Below the pieces are notes generated by a model that was not told the DNA's origin, did no database searches, and saw nothing but the letters and a program-made list of their open reading frames with translations. A stretch of DNA of 64,000 bases from Methylibium sp035476815 (GTDB lineage Bacteria; Pseudomonadota; Gammaproteobacteria; Burkholderiales; Burkholderiaceae_C), in NCBI GenBank assembly GCA_035476815.1, contig DATILD010000076.1, positions 14,176-78,175 on the forward strand, read 5' to 3'. Both the position numbers and the translations under genes were made by a program. This document shows, piece after piece, positions 39,378 to 49,228 of this stretch (the first letter of the stretch is position 1; each line of letters begins with the position of its first letter).

Positions 39378-41372
39378 ATGAGCGGCCTGATGAGCCTGGG
39401 TACCCGGGCGATGTTCGCCAACTACGCGGCCCTGCAGACCACGGGCTCGAACATCGCCAATGCCAGCACCGAGGGCTATTCGCGCCAGCAGGTCGAGCTG
39501 TCGACCGCCGGCGGCCAGTACACCGGTGCCGGCTTCTTCGGCAAGGGTTCGAAGATCGACACCGTCACGCGCGCCTCCGACGCCTTCCTGACGCGCGAGG
39601 CCGCGACCTCGCTGTCGCGCGCGGCGCTCGACGAGACCCACCTCGAGCAGCTCACCCGGCTCGAGAAGGTGTTCGCCGCGGGCGAGCAGGGCATCGGCTA
39701 CGCGGCCGGCGAGCTGCTCAACGCCTTCGTCGACGTGGCCAACCGGCCGCAGGACACCGCGGCGCGCCAGGTCGTGCTGGCGCGCACCGAGGAGCTGGCC
39801 TCGCGCTTTCGCGCCGCCGGCGAGCAGATCGACGTCCTGCAGGCCGGCGTGGCCCAGGACCTGCGCAACTCGGTCGCCACCGTGAACTCGCTGGCGCAGC
39901 GCGTCGCCGAACTCAACCAGCAGATCGCCGCGGCCAAGGGCACCGGCCACACGCCCAACGACCTGCTCGACCAGCGCGACCGGCTGATCAGCGAGATCTC
40001 AGAGCACATCCAGGTCACCACCATCCCGGCCGACGACGGCTCGCTGGGCGTGTTCATCGGCGGCGGCCAGCGGCTGGTGCTGTCGAGCTCGGCGCTGCAG
40101 CTCAAGAGCATCCCCGACGAATACGACCCCGCGAAGGTGCGCCTGGCGATCGGCGAGGCCGGCGCCGACCGGCTGGTGCCGGCCGAATCGATCACCGGCG
40201 GCAGCATCGCCGGCCTGCTGAAGTTCCAGAACGAGGACCTCGGCGACGCGCGTGCGCTGGTCGGCCAGCTCGCCACGGCGATCGCCGGGCGGCTGAACCA
40301 GCAGCAGGCGCTGGGTCTGGACCTGCGCCAGCCGCCGGGCACCGGCGCGGCGCTGCTGACGATCGGCGCGCCGCGCGTGCTGCCCTCGACCACCAACGAG
40401 CGGCTGCCCGACGGCAGCTATGCCGCGTCGACCCTCGGCCCCGATGGCCGCAGCGTGCCGACCGTCGCGCTGACCGTCACCGACGTGACCCAGCTCCAGC
40501 CCAGCGACTACGAACTGAGCGCCGATCCGGCGAACCCCGGCCAGTACCTGCTGACCCGCTTGTCCGACGGCCAGCAGCGCAGCGTGCTGCCGGGCGACGA
40601 GGTCGACGGCTTCCGCGTCGACGTCGGCGTGCCGGCCCCGGGCCCGAGCGACCGCTACTTGCTGCAGCCGGTGAGCAACGCGCCGGCCGGCATCGCGCGC
40701 GTGCTCGACGACCCGCGCGGCATCGCCGCGGCCTCGCAGGTGGCGGCCACCGTCGGTGCCGACAACACCGGCACCGCCTCGGTCGCGACGCTGCGCACCG
40801 TCAGCACCGGGCTCGACCCGACGCTGACCGCCGACCTCGCCTTCACCGACGACGCCGGCGGCTACAGCTGGAGCCTCACCGACGCCGGCGGCGCCGTGGT
40901 CGCCAGCGGCACCGGCGCCTGGTCGGCCGGCGCGCCGATCGCGCTCAACGGCTTCGAGCTGATGCTCAACGGCGTGCCGCGCAGCGGCGACACGTTGCAG
41001 GTCGCGCGCACCGCCTTCCCGGCCGCCAACAACGGCAACGCGCTGTCGCTGCTGGACCTGCGCGACGAGGGCATGGTCGGCCGCGAGGTGGTTTCCGGCG
41101 GTGCGCTGTCGCCCGGCGAGACGATCACCAGCGCCTATGCGCGCGCGATGGCCGATGTCGGCGTGCGGGTGCAGAGCGCGCGCGCCTCGAGTGCCATCAC
41201 CGGCGCGGTGGCCGAGAACGCCGCCGAGGTGCTGGCGGCCAAGACCGGCGTCAACCTCGACGAGGAGGCCGCGCGGCTGATCCAGTTCCAGCAGGGCTAC
41301 CAGGCCGCGGCCAAGGTGCTGCAGATCGCCCAGGGCGTGTTCGACACCCTGCTGTCGGTGGCCGGCCGCTGA
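39378..41372 (+). CDS. flgK: Flagellar hook-associated protein FlgK
   Basis: A 664-residue hook-filament junction protein. The N-terminus is SLGTRAMFANYAALQTTGSN, then IANASTEGYSRQQVELSTAG; KGTGHTPNDLLDQRDRLISE marks the conserved second segment. The end is AARLIQFQQGYQAAAKVLQI with AQGVFDTLLSVAGR. The centre (about 340-560) is a long variable outer domain. It starts 10 bases after flgJ and is followed by flgL, its usual partner. FlgN is its export chaperone. Confidence 0.97.
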   Translation: MSGLMSLGTRAMFANYAALQTTGSNIANASTEGYSRQQVELSTAGGQYTGAGFFGKGSKIDTVTRASDAFLTREAATSLSRAALDETHLEQLTRLEKVFAAGEQGIGYAAGELLNAFVDVANRPQDTAARQVVLARTEELASRFRAAGEQIDVLQAGVAQDLRNSVATVNSLAQRVAELNQQIAAAKGTGHTPNDLLDQRDRLISEISEHIQVTTIPADDGSLGVFIGGGQRLVLSSSALQLKSIPDEYDPAKVRLAIGEAGADRLVPAESITGGSIAGLLKFQNEDLGDARALVGQLATAIAGRLNQQQALGLDLRQPPGTGAALLTIGAPRVLPSTTNERLPDGSYAASTLGPDGRSVPTVALTVTDVTQLQPSDYELSADPANPGQYLLTRLSDGQQRSVLPGDEVDGFRVDVGVPAPGPSDRYLLQPVSNAPAGIARVLDDPRGIAAASQVAATVGADNTGTASVATLRTVSTGLDPTLTADLAFTDDAGGYSWSLTDAGGAVVASGTGAWSAGAPIALNGFELMLNGVPRSGDTLQVARTAFPAANNGNALSLLDLRDEGMVGREVVSGGALSPGETITSAYARAMADVGVRVQSARASSAITGAVAENAAEVLAAKTGVNLDEEAARLIQFQQGYQAAAKVLQIAQGVFDTLLSVAGR

Positions 41373-41392
41373 CCCATCCCGAAAGACCCCTC

Positions 41393-42586
41393 ATGCGCCT
41401 GAGCACCGCCAACAGCTACGAAGCCGCGATCGCCAACCTGCAGCGCCGCCAGGTCGAGATGGCCGAGAGCCAGATGCAGCTCACCAGCGGCAAGCGCGTC
41501 AACCGCGCCAGCGACGACCCGACCGCCGCCGCACGTGCCGAGCGTGCGCTCGCGCTCGAGATGCGCAGCACCGCCAGCCAGCGCGCCGTCGACGCCAGCC
41601 GCAACGCCATGCTGCTCGGCGAGGCCGCGCTCGGCGACGCCGGCGAGCTGCTGCAGCAGGCGCGCGAGAAGCTGGTCGCCGCCGGCAACGCCACCTACAG
41701 CGATGGCGAGCGCCGCAGCCTGGCGCTGAGCCTGCGCGAGACCCGCAAGCAGCTGTTCGCGATCGCCAACCGGGCCGACGGCGCCGGCGGCTACCTGTTC
41801 GCCGGCCAGGGCTCGAGCAACCCGCCCTTCGTCGACACGCCCACCGGGGTCGAATTCCGCGGCGCAGGGGGGCAGATCGACGTCGCCTCGGGCGAGAGCC
41901 TGCCGGTCACGCTCGACGGCCCGGCCACCTGGCTGCAGGCGCGCACCGGCAACGGCGTGTTCTCGACCCGCGCGGTGCAGCAGAACGGCAGCGCCTGGGT
42001 CGACACCGGCCGCGTCAGCGACCCGGCCGCGCTGACCGGCGATCCCTACACCGTCAGCTTCACCGTCAACGCCGGTGTGACGACCTACACGGTGCTGCGC
42101 GACGGCAACCCGACCGCGTTCACCGATGTCCCCTACGCCAGCGGCCTGGCGATCGAGGTCGACGGCCTGTCCTTCACCGTCACCGGCGTGCCGGCCGACG
42201 GCGACGCCTTCGCGGTCGAGCCCTCGACCGCGACGCTCAACGTGTTCGCGGTGCTCGACGACGCGGCCGCCGCGCTCGAGGCACCGCTGCTCAACAACGG
42301 CCAGATCACCCAGGCGGTCAGCGGCAGCATCCGCGACATCGACGCCGCGCTCGGCCGCATGCAGGGTCAGCGGGCGCTGGCCGGCGAGACGCTCAACCGC
42401 ATCGACGGCATCGAGAACCGGCTGGCGGCGCTCAAGCTGGGCGCCCAGACCGAGCGCTCGGCGGCCGAAGATCTGGACATGGTGGAAGCTATTTCACGCT
42501 TCCAGAACCAGCAGAGCGGCTACGATGCCGCCCTGAAGTCGTATTCGATGGTGCAGCGCCTGTCATTGTTCGAATACATCGGCTGA
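41393..42586 (+). CDS. flgL: Flagellar hook-associated protein FlgL
   Basis: A 397-residue flagellin-like junction protein. RLSTANSYEAAIANLQRRQV, QLTSGKRVNRASDDPTAAAR is the flagellin N-terminal core with the Asp-Asp-Pro turn; GYLFAGQGSSNPPFVDTPTG is typical of FlgL. The C-terminal core includes RFQNQQSGYDAALKSYSMVQ and RLSLFEYIG. It closes the flagellar cluster, 20 bases after flgK. Confidence 0.97.
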   Translation: MRLSTANSYEAAIANLQRRQVEMAESQMQLTSGKRVNRASDDPTAAARAERALALEMRSTASQRAVDASRNAMLLGEAALGDAGELLQQAREKLVAAGNATYSDGERRSLALSLRETRKQLFAIANRADGAGGYLFAGQGSSNPPFVDTPTGVEFRGAGGQIDVASGESLPVTLDGPATWLQARTGNGVFSTRAVQQNGSAWVDTGRVSDPAALTGDPYTVSFTVNAGVTTYTVLRDGNPTAFTDVPYASGLAIEVDGLSFTVTGVPADGDAFAVEPSTATLNVFAVLDDAAAALEAPLLNNGQITQAVSGSIRDIDAALGRMQGQRALAGETLNRIDGIENRLAALKLGAQTERSAAEDLDMVEAISRFQNQQSGYDAALKSYSMVQRLSLFEYIG

Positions 42587-42623
42587 CGCCGATCGTCCCG
42601 TTCCCCTCGTCCAGGAGCTCCGT

Positions 42624-43835
42624 GTGAGCGACAGCATCCTCAGCCAGGTGGCGCTGAGTTACTCCCCCATGGTCGACCGCCAGCGCGCGGTGGCGGCGAC
42701 GCGGCTGACCGTGTTCCCGCTGGTGCCGGGCGCGCCGCTCGATGCCGCGGCGCTGCTGGCCGAGGTGGCCGCGGTCTGGCCCGAAGGCGGCGGCCGGGTG
42801 TCGTTGAACGTGCTCAGCGAATCGCTGCTGCACGACCTGATCGAGGCCCAGCCCAGCGCCAACGTGATGATCGAGGTGCCGGCCTTCATGGCCGGCGACG
42901 AGGCCCACGCCGGGGCGATCGCCGCGCTGCACGCCAAGGGCAACACCCTGCTGATCAAGGGCCGACCGCTGCGCGAGCTGCCGCGCGAGGTGCTGCCCTG
43001 CTTCAAGTACTCGATCATCGACCTGGCCGACGACCGCCGTGTCGACGAGAAGATCCCGGCGCCCGGCGCCACGCGCAACATCGGCTTCGTGCAGGCCGGC
43101 GTGACCCGCATCGCCGAGATGGAGGCGTCGTTCGGCCGCGGCGCGGTCGCGGTGCTGGGCTGGCCGATGGACGACGCGATCGCCTGCGCGGCGCAGGGCA
43201 CGGCCTCGGGCAAGGCCAAGTCGGGCGCCTCGGACCTGCAGGTCATCGTCGAGCTGATCCGGCGCGTCGATCAGGCCGAGCCGATCGAGAAGCTCGAGGA
43301 GACGCTCAAGCGCGATCCGACGCTGGCCTTCAAGCTGATGCGCTACATCAACTCGCCCGGCTTCGGCCTGAGCGTGGAGATCAGCTCGTTCCGTCACGCG
43401 ATCATGATGCTGGGCTACAACCGGCTCAAACGCTGGCTGGCGCTGCTGCTGGCCACCGCCAGCAAGGACGCGGACCTGAAGCCGGTCATGTTCGCCTCGG
43501 TGCGGCGCGGCATCCTGATGGAGGAGCTGGTGCGCCACCTCGGCGACGACGAGATGCGCGGCGAACTCTTCATCTGCGGCGTGTTCTCGCTGCTCGACCG
43601 CATGTTCAAGCAGCCGTTCTCCGACTTGCTGCAGTCGCTGCCGGTGCCCGAGCGGGTCCACCAGGCGCTGGCCGACGGGAGCGGCCCCTATGCACCGTAT
43701 TGCGAGCTGGTCCGGGCGGTCGAGGGCGACGCGCTCGACCCGATCCGCGAGGCCTGTGACCGCCTGATCACCGACCCGGGCGAGATCAACCGCGCGGTGC
43801 TCCGTGCGCTGTCTCACGCCGCGCAGCTCGACTGA
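42624..43835 (+). CDS. EAL-HDOD domain signalling protein with degenerate EAL part
   Basis: A 403-residue YuxH-like protein. The N-terminal half resembles an EAL phosphodiesterase fold but has no EAL motif and lacks the metal ligands, so hydrolysis of cyclic di-GMP is unlikely. The C-terminal HDOD domain is clear: DLQVIVELIRRVDQAEPIEK, LKRDPTLAFKLMRYINSPGF and FRHAIMMLGYNRLKRWLALL. A GTG start has AGGAG upstream. It follows flgL by 37 bases and precedes signalling genes, so a role in coupling motility to cyclic di-GMP is plausible but unproven. Confidence 0.88.
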   Translation: MSDSILSQVALSYSPMVDRQRAVAATRLTVFPLVPGAPLDAAALLAEVAAVWPEGGGRVSLNVLSESLLHDLIEAQPSANVMIEVPAFMAGDEAHAGAIAALHAKGNTLLIKGRPLRELPREVLPCFKYSIIDLADDRRVDEKIPAPGATRNIGFVQAGVTRIAEMEASFGRGAVAVLGWPMDDAIACAAQGTASGKAKSGASDLQVIVELIRRVDQAEPIEKLEETLKRDPTLAFKLMRYINSPGFGLSVEISSFRHAIMMLGYNRLKRWLALLLATASKDADLKPVMFASVRRGILMEELVRHLGDDEMRGELFICGVFSLLDRMFKQPFSDLLQSLPVPERVHQALADGSGPYAPYCELVRAVEGDALDPIREACDRLITDPGEINRAVLRALSHAAQLD

Positions 43836-43882
43836 AGGCCCGGCTGCCGGCGCCGCCATGCGGCTTCGGCGATCATTGGCAG

Positions 43883-46873
43883 ATGTCAGCGATTTCCGGC
43901 GTGCCCTCCGCCGATCCGCCGCTGCCGCGGCGTGATGCGCCGGGGCCGCCGGCGGAGCACGGCCTGCGCCAGACCCTGCACGACCTGCCGGTGGCCCGCA
44001 AGCTCGGGCTGGTGGTGCTGCTGTTCGTGCTGGTGATCGGCACGCTGGTCGCGGTGAGCAAGCTCAACGGCGACGTGCTGTCGGCCGTGCGCTCCTACGT
44101 TGCCGGCGAGGGCCTGTGGGCCAAGGGCCACCGGGACGCCGTCTTCTATCTGGCGCGCTATGCCCAGAGCCGCGACGAGGCCGACTACCGGCGCTACCAG
44201 GCCGCGCTCGAAGTCAACCTCGGCGACCGCCAGGCGCGCGAGGAACTCGAGAAGCCCGCGCCCGACTACAACCGGGCCCGCGAAGGCTTCCTCGCCGGCC
44301 GCAACCACCCGGACGACGTGGACGGGCTGATCTGGCTGTTCCGCACCTTCCGCCAGGTCAGCTACCTCGACCGCGCGATCACGCTGTGGGCCGAGGGCGA
44401 CACCCACATCGAGCGTCTGCGCGGACTCGGCGTCGAGCTGCGCGCCGAGGTGATGGGCGGCGGCCCGACGCCGGCCCGCGGCGCCGAGCTGGTGCAGCGC
44501 ATCGAGGCGCTGCACCAGACCCTGGTGCCGCTGGAGAACGAGTTCTCCGCCGTGCTCGGCGAGGCCAGCCGCTGGATCGGCGGTGTGCTGGTGGCGGTCA
44601 CGGTGACCCTGAGCGTCGCGATGCTGGCGCTCGGACTCGCGGTGGCGAGCTTCTTCACCCGCCGCATCCACCGCCAGATCGACGACCTGGGTGCCGCCGC
44701 CGAGCGGGTGGCCAGCGACGACTTCGACCATGCGGTCGAGGTCGGCTCGGCCGACGAGCTCGGTGTCCTGGCCGCCCGCTTCAACGGCATGCTCGTGCGG
44801 CTGCGCGAACACCGTGCCGAGATCGCCGCGCGCGAGGCCGAGTTGCAGGAGGCCAGCCGCGCCGCGCAGGCGCTGGCGCTGCGCGCCGAGGCGGCCAGCC
44901 AGGCCAAGAGCCGCTTCATGGCCAACATGAGCCACGAGATCCACACGCCGATCAACGGCATCCTCGGCATGACCGAACTGCTGATGGGCACGCCGCTGGA
45001 CGGCCGTCAGCAGCGCTATGCGCAGGCGGCCTACCGCTGCGGCGAGGAGCTGTTCGACATCATCCAGGACATCCTCGACTACTCGCGCATGGACACCGGC
45101 ACGCTGGCGCTCGCGCCGGTCGACTTCGAGCCGCGGGGGGTGGTCGAGGACGTGCTCGAGCTGCTGGCCGCGCGCGCCCACGAGCGCGGCCTGGAGCTGA
45201 CGCTGCGCGAGGGCCCCGGCCTGCCCGAGCGCGCCCACGGCGACGCATTGCGCCTGCGCCAGGTGCTGCACAACCTGGTGGCCAACGCGATCAAGTTCAC
45301 CGAGCGCGGCGAGGTGGTGGTCGATCTTCGCTGGGCCGCCGAGCCCGCGCCCGGCGGTGGCGGCTGGATCGAGTTCGCGGTTGCCGACACTGGCATCGGC
45401 ATCGATGCCCAGACGCTCGCCGAGCTGTTCACCCCCTTCACCCAGGCCAGCGGCGGCATGGCACGACGCTATGGCGGCGCCGGCCTGGGGCTGGCGATCG
45501 CGCGCCAGCTCGCCGCGCTGATGGGCGGCTCGATCGAGGCGTGCAGCGAACCCGGTCGCGGCTCGGTGTTCACGCTGCGGATCCCGCTGCAGCCGCCGCT
45601 GGAGCCGGGCCTGGCCCCCGCGGCCGGGCCGCTGGCGGTGCAGCGGGCGCTGGTGGTCGACGACAACGCTGGCCAGCGCGCGGTGCTGTGCGACCTGCTG
45701 CAGGGCTGGGGCGTCGCCGTCACGGACGCGGTGGACGGGCCCGCGGCGCTGGCGCGCCTGCAGGCCGCGCGGGCCGCCGGGGCGCCGATCGACGCCATCC
45801 TGCTCGACCTGCAGCTGCCCGGCAGCGACAGCGCCCTGGTGGCTCAGGCGCTGCTCGACGCGGCCGGCGAGCCGGCGCCGCGGCTGCTGCTGCTGGCGCC
45901 GGCCCCCGACGCGCTGGTGCGTGTGCCGGCCGGCGGCGCGGTGCTGCCCAAGCCGGTGCGCCGGGCGCTGTTGCGCCAGCTGCTGAGCGGCTCGGGCGGC
46001 GATCTCCCCACTTTGACCGGATTGACGCCGCGGGTCGTGGGCCACATCCTCGTGGTCGAAGACAACCCGGTGAATCAGGAGGTGATCGCGCAGATGCTGC
46101 GCCGGCTCGGGGCCCGCGTGCACCTGGCGGCCTCCGGACTCGAGGGCCTGCAGGCGCTGTGCGAGCAGCGCTTCGATCTGGTGCTGATGGACATCCAGAT
46201 GCCCGGCATGGACGGGGTCGAGGCGCTGAGCCGGTTCCGGCGCGGGCCGTCCGAACGCTACACCTTCCTGACGCCGGCGGCGACGCCGGTGATCGCGGTC
46301 AGCGCCCATGCGCTGGGCAGCGATCGCGATCGCTACCTCGCCGTGGGCTTCGATGACTACCTGGCCAAACCGCTGCGCAAGACCCGACTGCATGCGATGC
46401 TCGCCCACTGGCTCCCCGTCGGCGTGCCCGGTGCCGCGGCCGCCGTCCCTCCCGTCGTTTCGGAAGAGCCCGCCATGACGCAACAAGTGCCCGCCTCGCC
46501 CGACCGCCTGCCGCCCGACTCGCCGCTGGACATCGCCGCGCTGCAGCGCCTGCTCGACCTCGACCCCGGCGGCGTGAACCGCCTGCTGGAGCGGGTCGTG
46601 CAGGCCTTCGACACCTCGATCGCGCGGCTGATGCCCCAGCTCGATACGTCGATGGCGCTCGGCGACATGGATGGCGTGCGCAGCGTCGCCCATACGCTGA
46701 AGTCGTCGATGGCCAGCATCGGCGCGCTCAAGCTCTCGGCGCTGTGTGCCGATATCGAGCGCATGATCCGAAGCGGGGAAACCCAGGGCTTGTCCGCGCT
46801 CGTGGATACCATGCACGCCGACCTCGGGGCGGTCAGCGACAGCCTGCGCGCCCTGGTCGAGCCCAAGACCTGA
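43883..46873 (+). CDS. Hybrid sensor histidine kinase with two receivers and HPt
   Basis: A 996-residue membrane kinase. Membrane segments lie near 47-65 (LGLVVLLFVLVIGTLVAV) and 232-258, enclosing a periplasmic sensor of unknown type; a HAMP domain follows. HisKA has MSHEIHTPINGILGMTELL, in which His replaces the usual Arg after the phospho-His segment. The ATPase has NAIKFTERGE, DTGIGID and YGGAGLGLAI. Receiver 1 (LVVDDNAGQR, ILLDLQLPG) and receiver 2 (VVEDNPVNQE, VLMDIQMPGMDG) precede an HPt with His in VAHTLKSSMASIGA (about 935). The downstream REC-GGDEF-EAL protein, 32 bases later, is the probable output. Confidence 0.93.
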   Translation: MSAISGVPSADPPLPRRDAPGPPAEHGLRQTLHDLPVARKLGLVVLLFVLVIGTLVAVSKLNGDVLSAVRSYVAGEGLWAKGHRDAVFYLARYAQSRDEADYRRYQAALEVNLGDRQAREELEKPAPDYNRAREGFLAGRNHPDDVDGLIWLFRTFRQVSYLDRAITLWAEGDTHIERLRGLGVELRAEVMGGGPTPARGAELVQRIEALHQTLVPLENEFSAVLGEASRWIGGVLVAVTVTLSVAMLALGLAVASFFTRRIHRQIDDLGAAAERVASDDFDHAVEVGSADELGVLAARFNGMLVRLREHRAEIAAREAELQEASRAAQALALRAEAASQAKSRFMANMSHEIHTPINGILGMTELLMGTPLDGRQQRYAQAAYRCGEELFDIIQDILDYSRMDTGTLALAPVDFEPRGVVEDVLELLAARAHERGLELTLREGPGLPERAHGDALRLRQVLHNLVANAIKFTERGEVVVDLRWAAEPAPGGGGWIEFAVADTGIGIDAQTLAELFTPFTQASGGMARRYGGAGLGLAIARQLAALMGGSIEACSEPGRGSVFTLRIPLQPPLEPGLAPAAGPLAVQRALVVDDNAGQRAVLCDLLQGWGVAVTDAVDGPAALARLQAARAAGAPIDAILLDLQLPGSDSALVAQALLDAAGEPAPRLLLLAPAPDALVRVPAGGAVLPKPVRRALLRQLLSGSGGDLPTLTGLTPRVVGHILVVEDNPVNQEVIAQMLRRLGARVHLAASGLEGLQALCEQRFDLVLMDIQMPGMDGVEALSRFRRGPSERYTFLTPAATPVIAVSAHALGSDRDRYLAVGFDDYLAKPLRKTRLHAMLAHWLPVGVPGAAAAVPPVVSEEPAMTQQVPASPDRLPPDSPLDIAALQRLLDLDPGGVNRLLERVVQAFDTSIARLMPQLDTSMALGDMDGVRSVAHTLKSSMASIGALKLSALCADIERMIRSGETQGLSALVDTMHADLGAVSDSLRALVEPKT

Positions 46874-46905
46874 ACGCCGCCGACCGCCCCACCCCCCACC
46901 GCACG

Positions 46906-49218
46906 ATGAACCTGCACGCCGTCACCGTCGCCGACGAGCCGCCCGAGACGGCGCGCGTGTTGCTGGTCGACGACAACGAGATGACCCTCACGGTCACGGC
47001 CGCGGCCCTCGAGGGCCGCGGTTTCTCGGTGACCATGGTGACCAGCGGCGAAGAGGCGCTCGCCCGCCTGCGCGACTGGTCGCCCGACATCGTGGTGCTC
47101 GACGCCGACATGCCCGGCGGCATCAGCGGCTTCACCACCTGCGCCGAGCTGCGCGCCCAGGTGGTGTTCGAGATGCTGCCGGTGCTGATGCTGACCGGCC
47201 TGAACGACGACGAGTCGATCCGCGCGGCCTATGCGGCCGGCGCCACCGACTTCTTCGTCAAGTCCGAGCACTGGAGCCTGCTGGCGATGCGGCTGCGCCA
47301 CATGCTGCGCGCCTCGCGCGACGTGAGCGCGCTCAAGCGCAGCGAGAGCAAGCTCGCGCGCGCGCAGGAGCTGGCCCGCATGGGCAGCTTCGAGTGGTGG
47401 CGCGACCGTCGCGGCCTGAGCTTCTCGCCCGAGGCGCTGCGCGTGTTCGGTCTCGCGCCGGACGAGCCGGTGACGCTGCTGCGCGTCGTCTGGATGGTCG
47501 CGCATGCCCGCCGCAAGGAGTTCATCGTGCGGCTGCGCAGCACGCTGAACTTCCGCACCGTGTTCACCGACGACGTGTCGCTGCAGTTGCACGACGGTCG
47601 CCAGCGCACCGTGCGGGTCGAGGCCGAGCCGATCTACGACGAGCTGGGCGGCCTGAGCGGTTACACCGGCATCGTGCAGGACGTGACCGAGCGGCGCGTG
47701 CAGGAGGACAAGATCCGCCGGCTGGCCGAGTTCGACGACCTCACCGATCTGCCGAACCGCGCCAACCTGCTCAAGCGCGCCGAGAAGGCGGTCGAGCAGG
47801 CGCAGCGGCTGAACCACCAGGTCGGCGTGCTGCTGATCGACCTGGACCGCTTCAAGGAAATCAACGACACCCTCGGCCACAAGGCCGGCGACGAGGTGCT
47901 GCGCCAGGTCGCGGTGCGCCTGAAGGGCTGCGTGCGGCACTCCGATGCGATGCCGCAGGACGAGTCGCTGCGCAACGAGGGCTCGCGCGCCTACCGCCAG
48001 CTCGAGGGCGTGGGCCGGCTCGGTGGCGACGAGTTCGTCGCGCTGCTGCCGGAGATCGATGCCGACCCGGAGCGCGCCCACGAGGCGATCGACGAGGTGG
48101 CGCGCCGCATCCTCGGCAAGATGCGCGAGCCGGTCGTCGTCGACGGCAAGGACTACTTCGTCACCGCCAGCGTCGGCGTGTCGCTGTTCCCGCGCGATGG
48201 CGCCTCGGTGGTGGACCTGCTGAGCAGCGCCGACGTGGCGATGTACTCGGTCAAGGACGGCGGCCGCAACAGCTACTCGGTCTACCGCCCCGAGCTGGCC
48301 GGCCGCGGCCGCGAGCGGCTCGAGCTGCAGAGCGCGCTGCACAAGGCGGTCGAGCGCGACGAGCTGGTGCTGTACTACCAGCCCAAGCTGCAGTTCGGCG
48401 ACGAGCGCGACGACGAGCGCGTGCGCCTCGTCGGTGTCGAGGCGCTGATGCGCTGGCGGCGCAACGGCGTGCTGGTGCCGCCGTCGGAGTTCATCCCGCT
48501 GGCCGAGGACACCGGCCTGATCGTGCCGATGAGCGAATGGCTGATCCGCGAGGCCGCACGCCAGGCCGGCGTGTGGCGCAAGCGCAGCGGCCGGCCGATC
48601 GAGGTCTCGGTCGCGGTCAACCTTCCGAGCCTGGTGTTCGAGCGCAACGACGTCGCCGAGTGGATCCGCAGCGCGACCGAGGAGCATGGCGTGCCGCACC
48701 GCACGATCGAGGTCGAGATCACCGAGCGCACGCTGATGAAGCGGCTCAAGGACAGCCCGACGCTGCACAAGCTCAACCAGTACGGCGTCGAGATCGCGAT
48801 CGACGATTTCGGCACCGACTACTCCTCGCTCGCCGCGCTCAGCGAGCTGCCGATCAGCGAGCTCAAGATCGACCGCAGCTTCGTCACTGGCCTGGGCGTG
48901 ACGCTCACCGCCTCGGCGGTGGCCAACGCGATCCTGGCGCTGGCCAGCGTGCTGGGCATGCGCGTGGTGGCCGAGGGCGTCGAGACAAGGCTGCAGATCG
49001 ACCGCCTGCGCGATCTGGGCTGCCGCACGATGCAGGGCTTCTACTTCGCCGCGCCGTTGCCGGCGGCCGAGTTCGAGACCTGGCACGACGCGCGCGACTT
49101 CGGCGTCGGCCGCTTCGTGCGGTCCGAATGGCCGGGCGAGCGGCGCACCGTCACGGCCGTCAACGACCCGCATCGCGGGTCGGAGCCGCGGGCGGGCAGC
49201 GCGTCGACCGTCGGCTGA
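46906..49218 (+). CDS. REC-PAS-GGDEF-EAL response regulator of cyclic di-GMP
   Basis: A 770-residue cytoplasmic protein. Receiver (about 18-140) with LLVDDNEMT and phosphoacceptor in DIVVLDADMPGG; a PAS-like segment (about 155-265: MGSFEWWRDRRGLSFSPEAL); a GGDEF domain with intact GRLGGDEFVALLPE; and an EAL domain with VGVEALMRW, IDDFGTDYSSLAAL and VVAEGVETRLQ. Both catalytic signatures are kept, so it could make and break cyclic di-GMP. The GGDEF domain carries an extra segment of about 20 residues (MPQDESLRNEGSRAYRQLEG) just before the motif, where most have two or three. It is paired with the hybrid kinase upstream. Confidence 0.93.
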   Translation: MNLHAVTVADEPPETARVLLVDDNEMTLTVTAAALEGRGFSVTMVTSGEEALARLRDWSPDIVVLDADMPGGISGFTTCAELRAQVVFEMLPVLMLTGLNDDESIRAAYAAGATDFFVKSEHWSLLAMRLRHMLRASRDVSALKRSESKLARAQELARMGSFEWWRDRRGLSFSPEALRVFGLAPDEPVTLLRVVWMVAHARRKEFIVRLRSTLNFRTVFTDDVSLQLHDGRQRTVRVEAEPIYDELGGLSGYTGIVQDVTERRVQEDKIRRLAEFDDLTDLPNRANLLKRAEKAVEQAQRLNHQVGVLLIDLDRFKEINDTLGHKAGDEVLRQVAVRLKGCVRHSDAMPQDESLRNEGSRAYRQLEGVGRLGGDEFVALLPEIDADPERAHEAIDEVARRILGKMREPVVVDGKDYFVTASVGVSLFPRDGASVVDLLSSADVAMYSVKDGGRNSYSVYRPELAGRGRERLELQSALHKAVERDELVLYYQPKLQFGDERDDERVRLVGVEALMRWRRNGVLVPPSEFIPLAEDTGLIVPMSEWLIREAARQAGVWRKRSGRPIEVSVAVNLPSLVFERNDVAEWIRSATEEHGVPHRTIEVEITERTLMKRLKDSPTLHKLNQYGVEIAIDDFGTDYSSLAALSELPISELKIDRSFVTGLGVTLTASAVANAILALASVLGMRVVAEGVETRLQIDRLRDLGCRTMQGFYFAAPLPAAEFETWHDARDFGVGRFVRSEWPGERRTVTAVNDPHRGSEPRAGSASTVG

Positions 49219-49228
49219 GGCGCTTGCG

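Noticed and set aside
43886..46816. 976-codon open frame on the minus strand opposite the hybrid kinase
   Set aside because: His/Arg/Gln-rich translation without any domain, fully antisense to a kinase with all its motifs.
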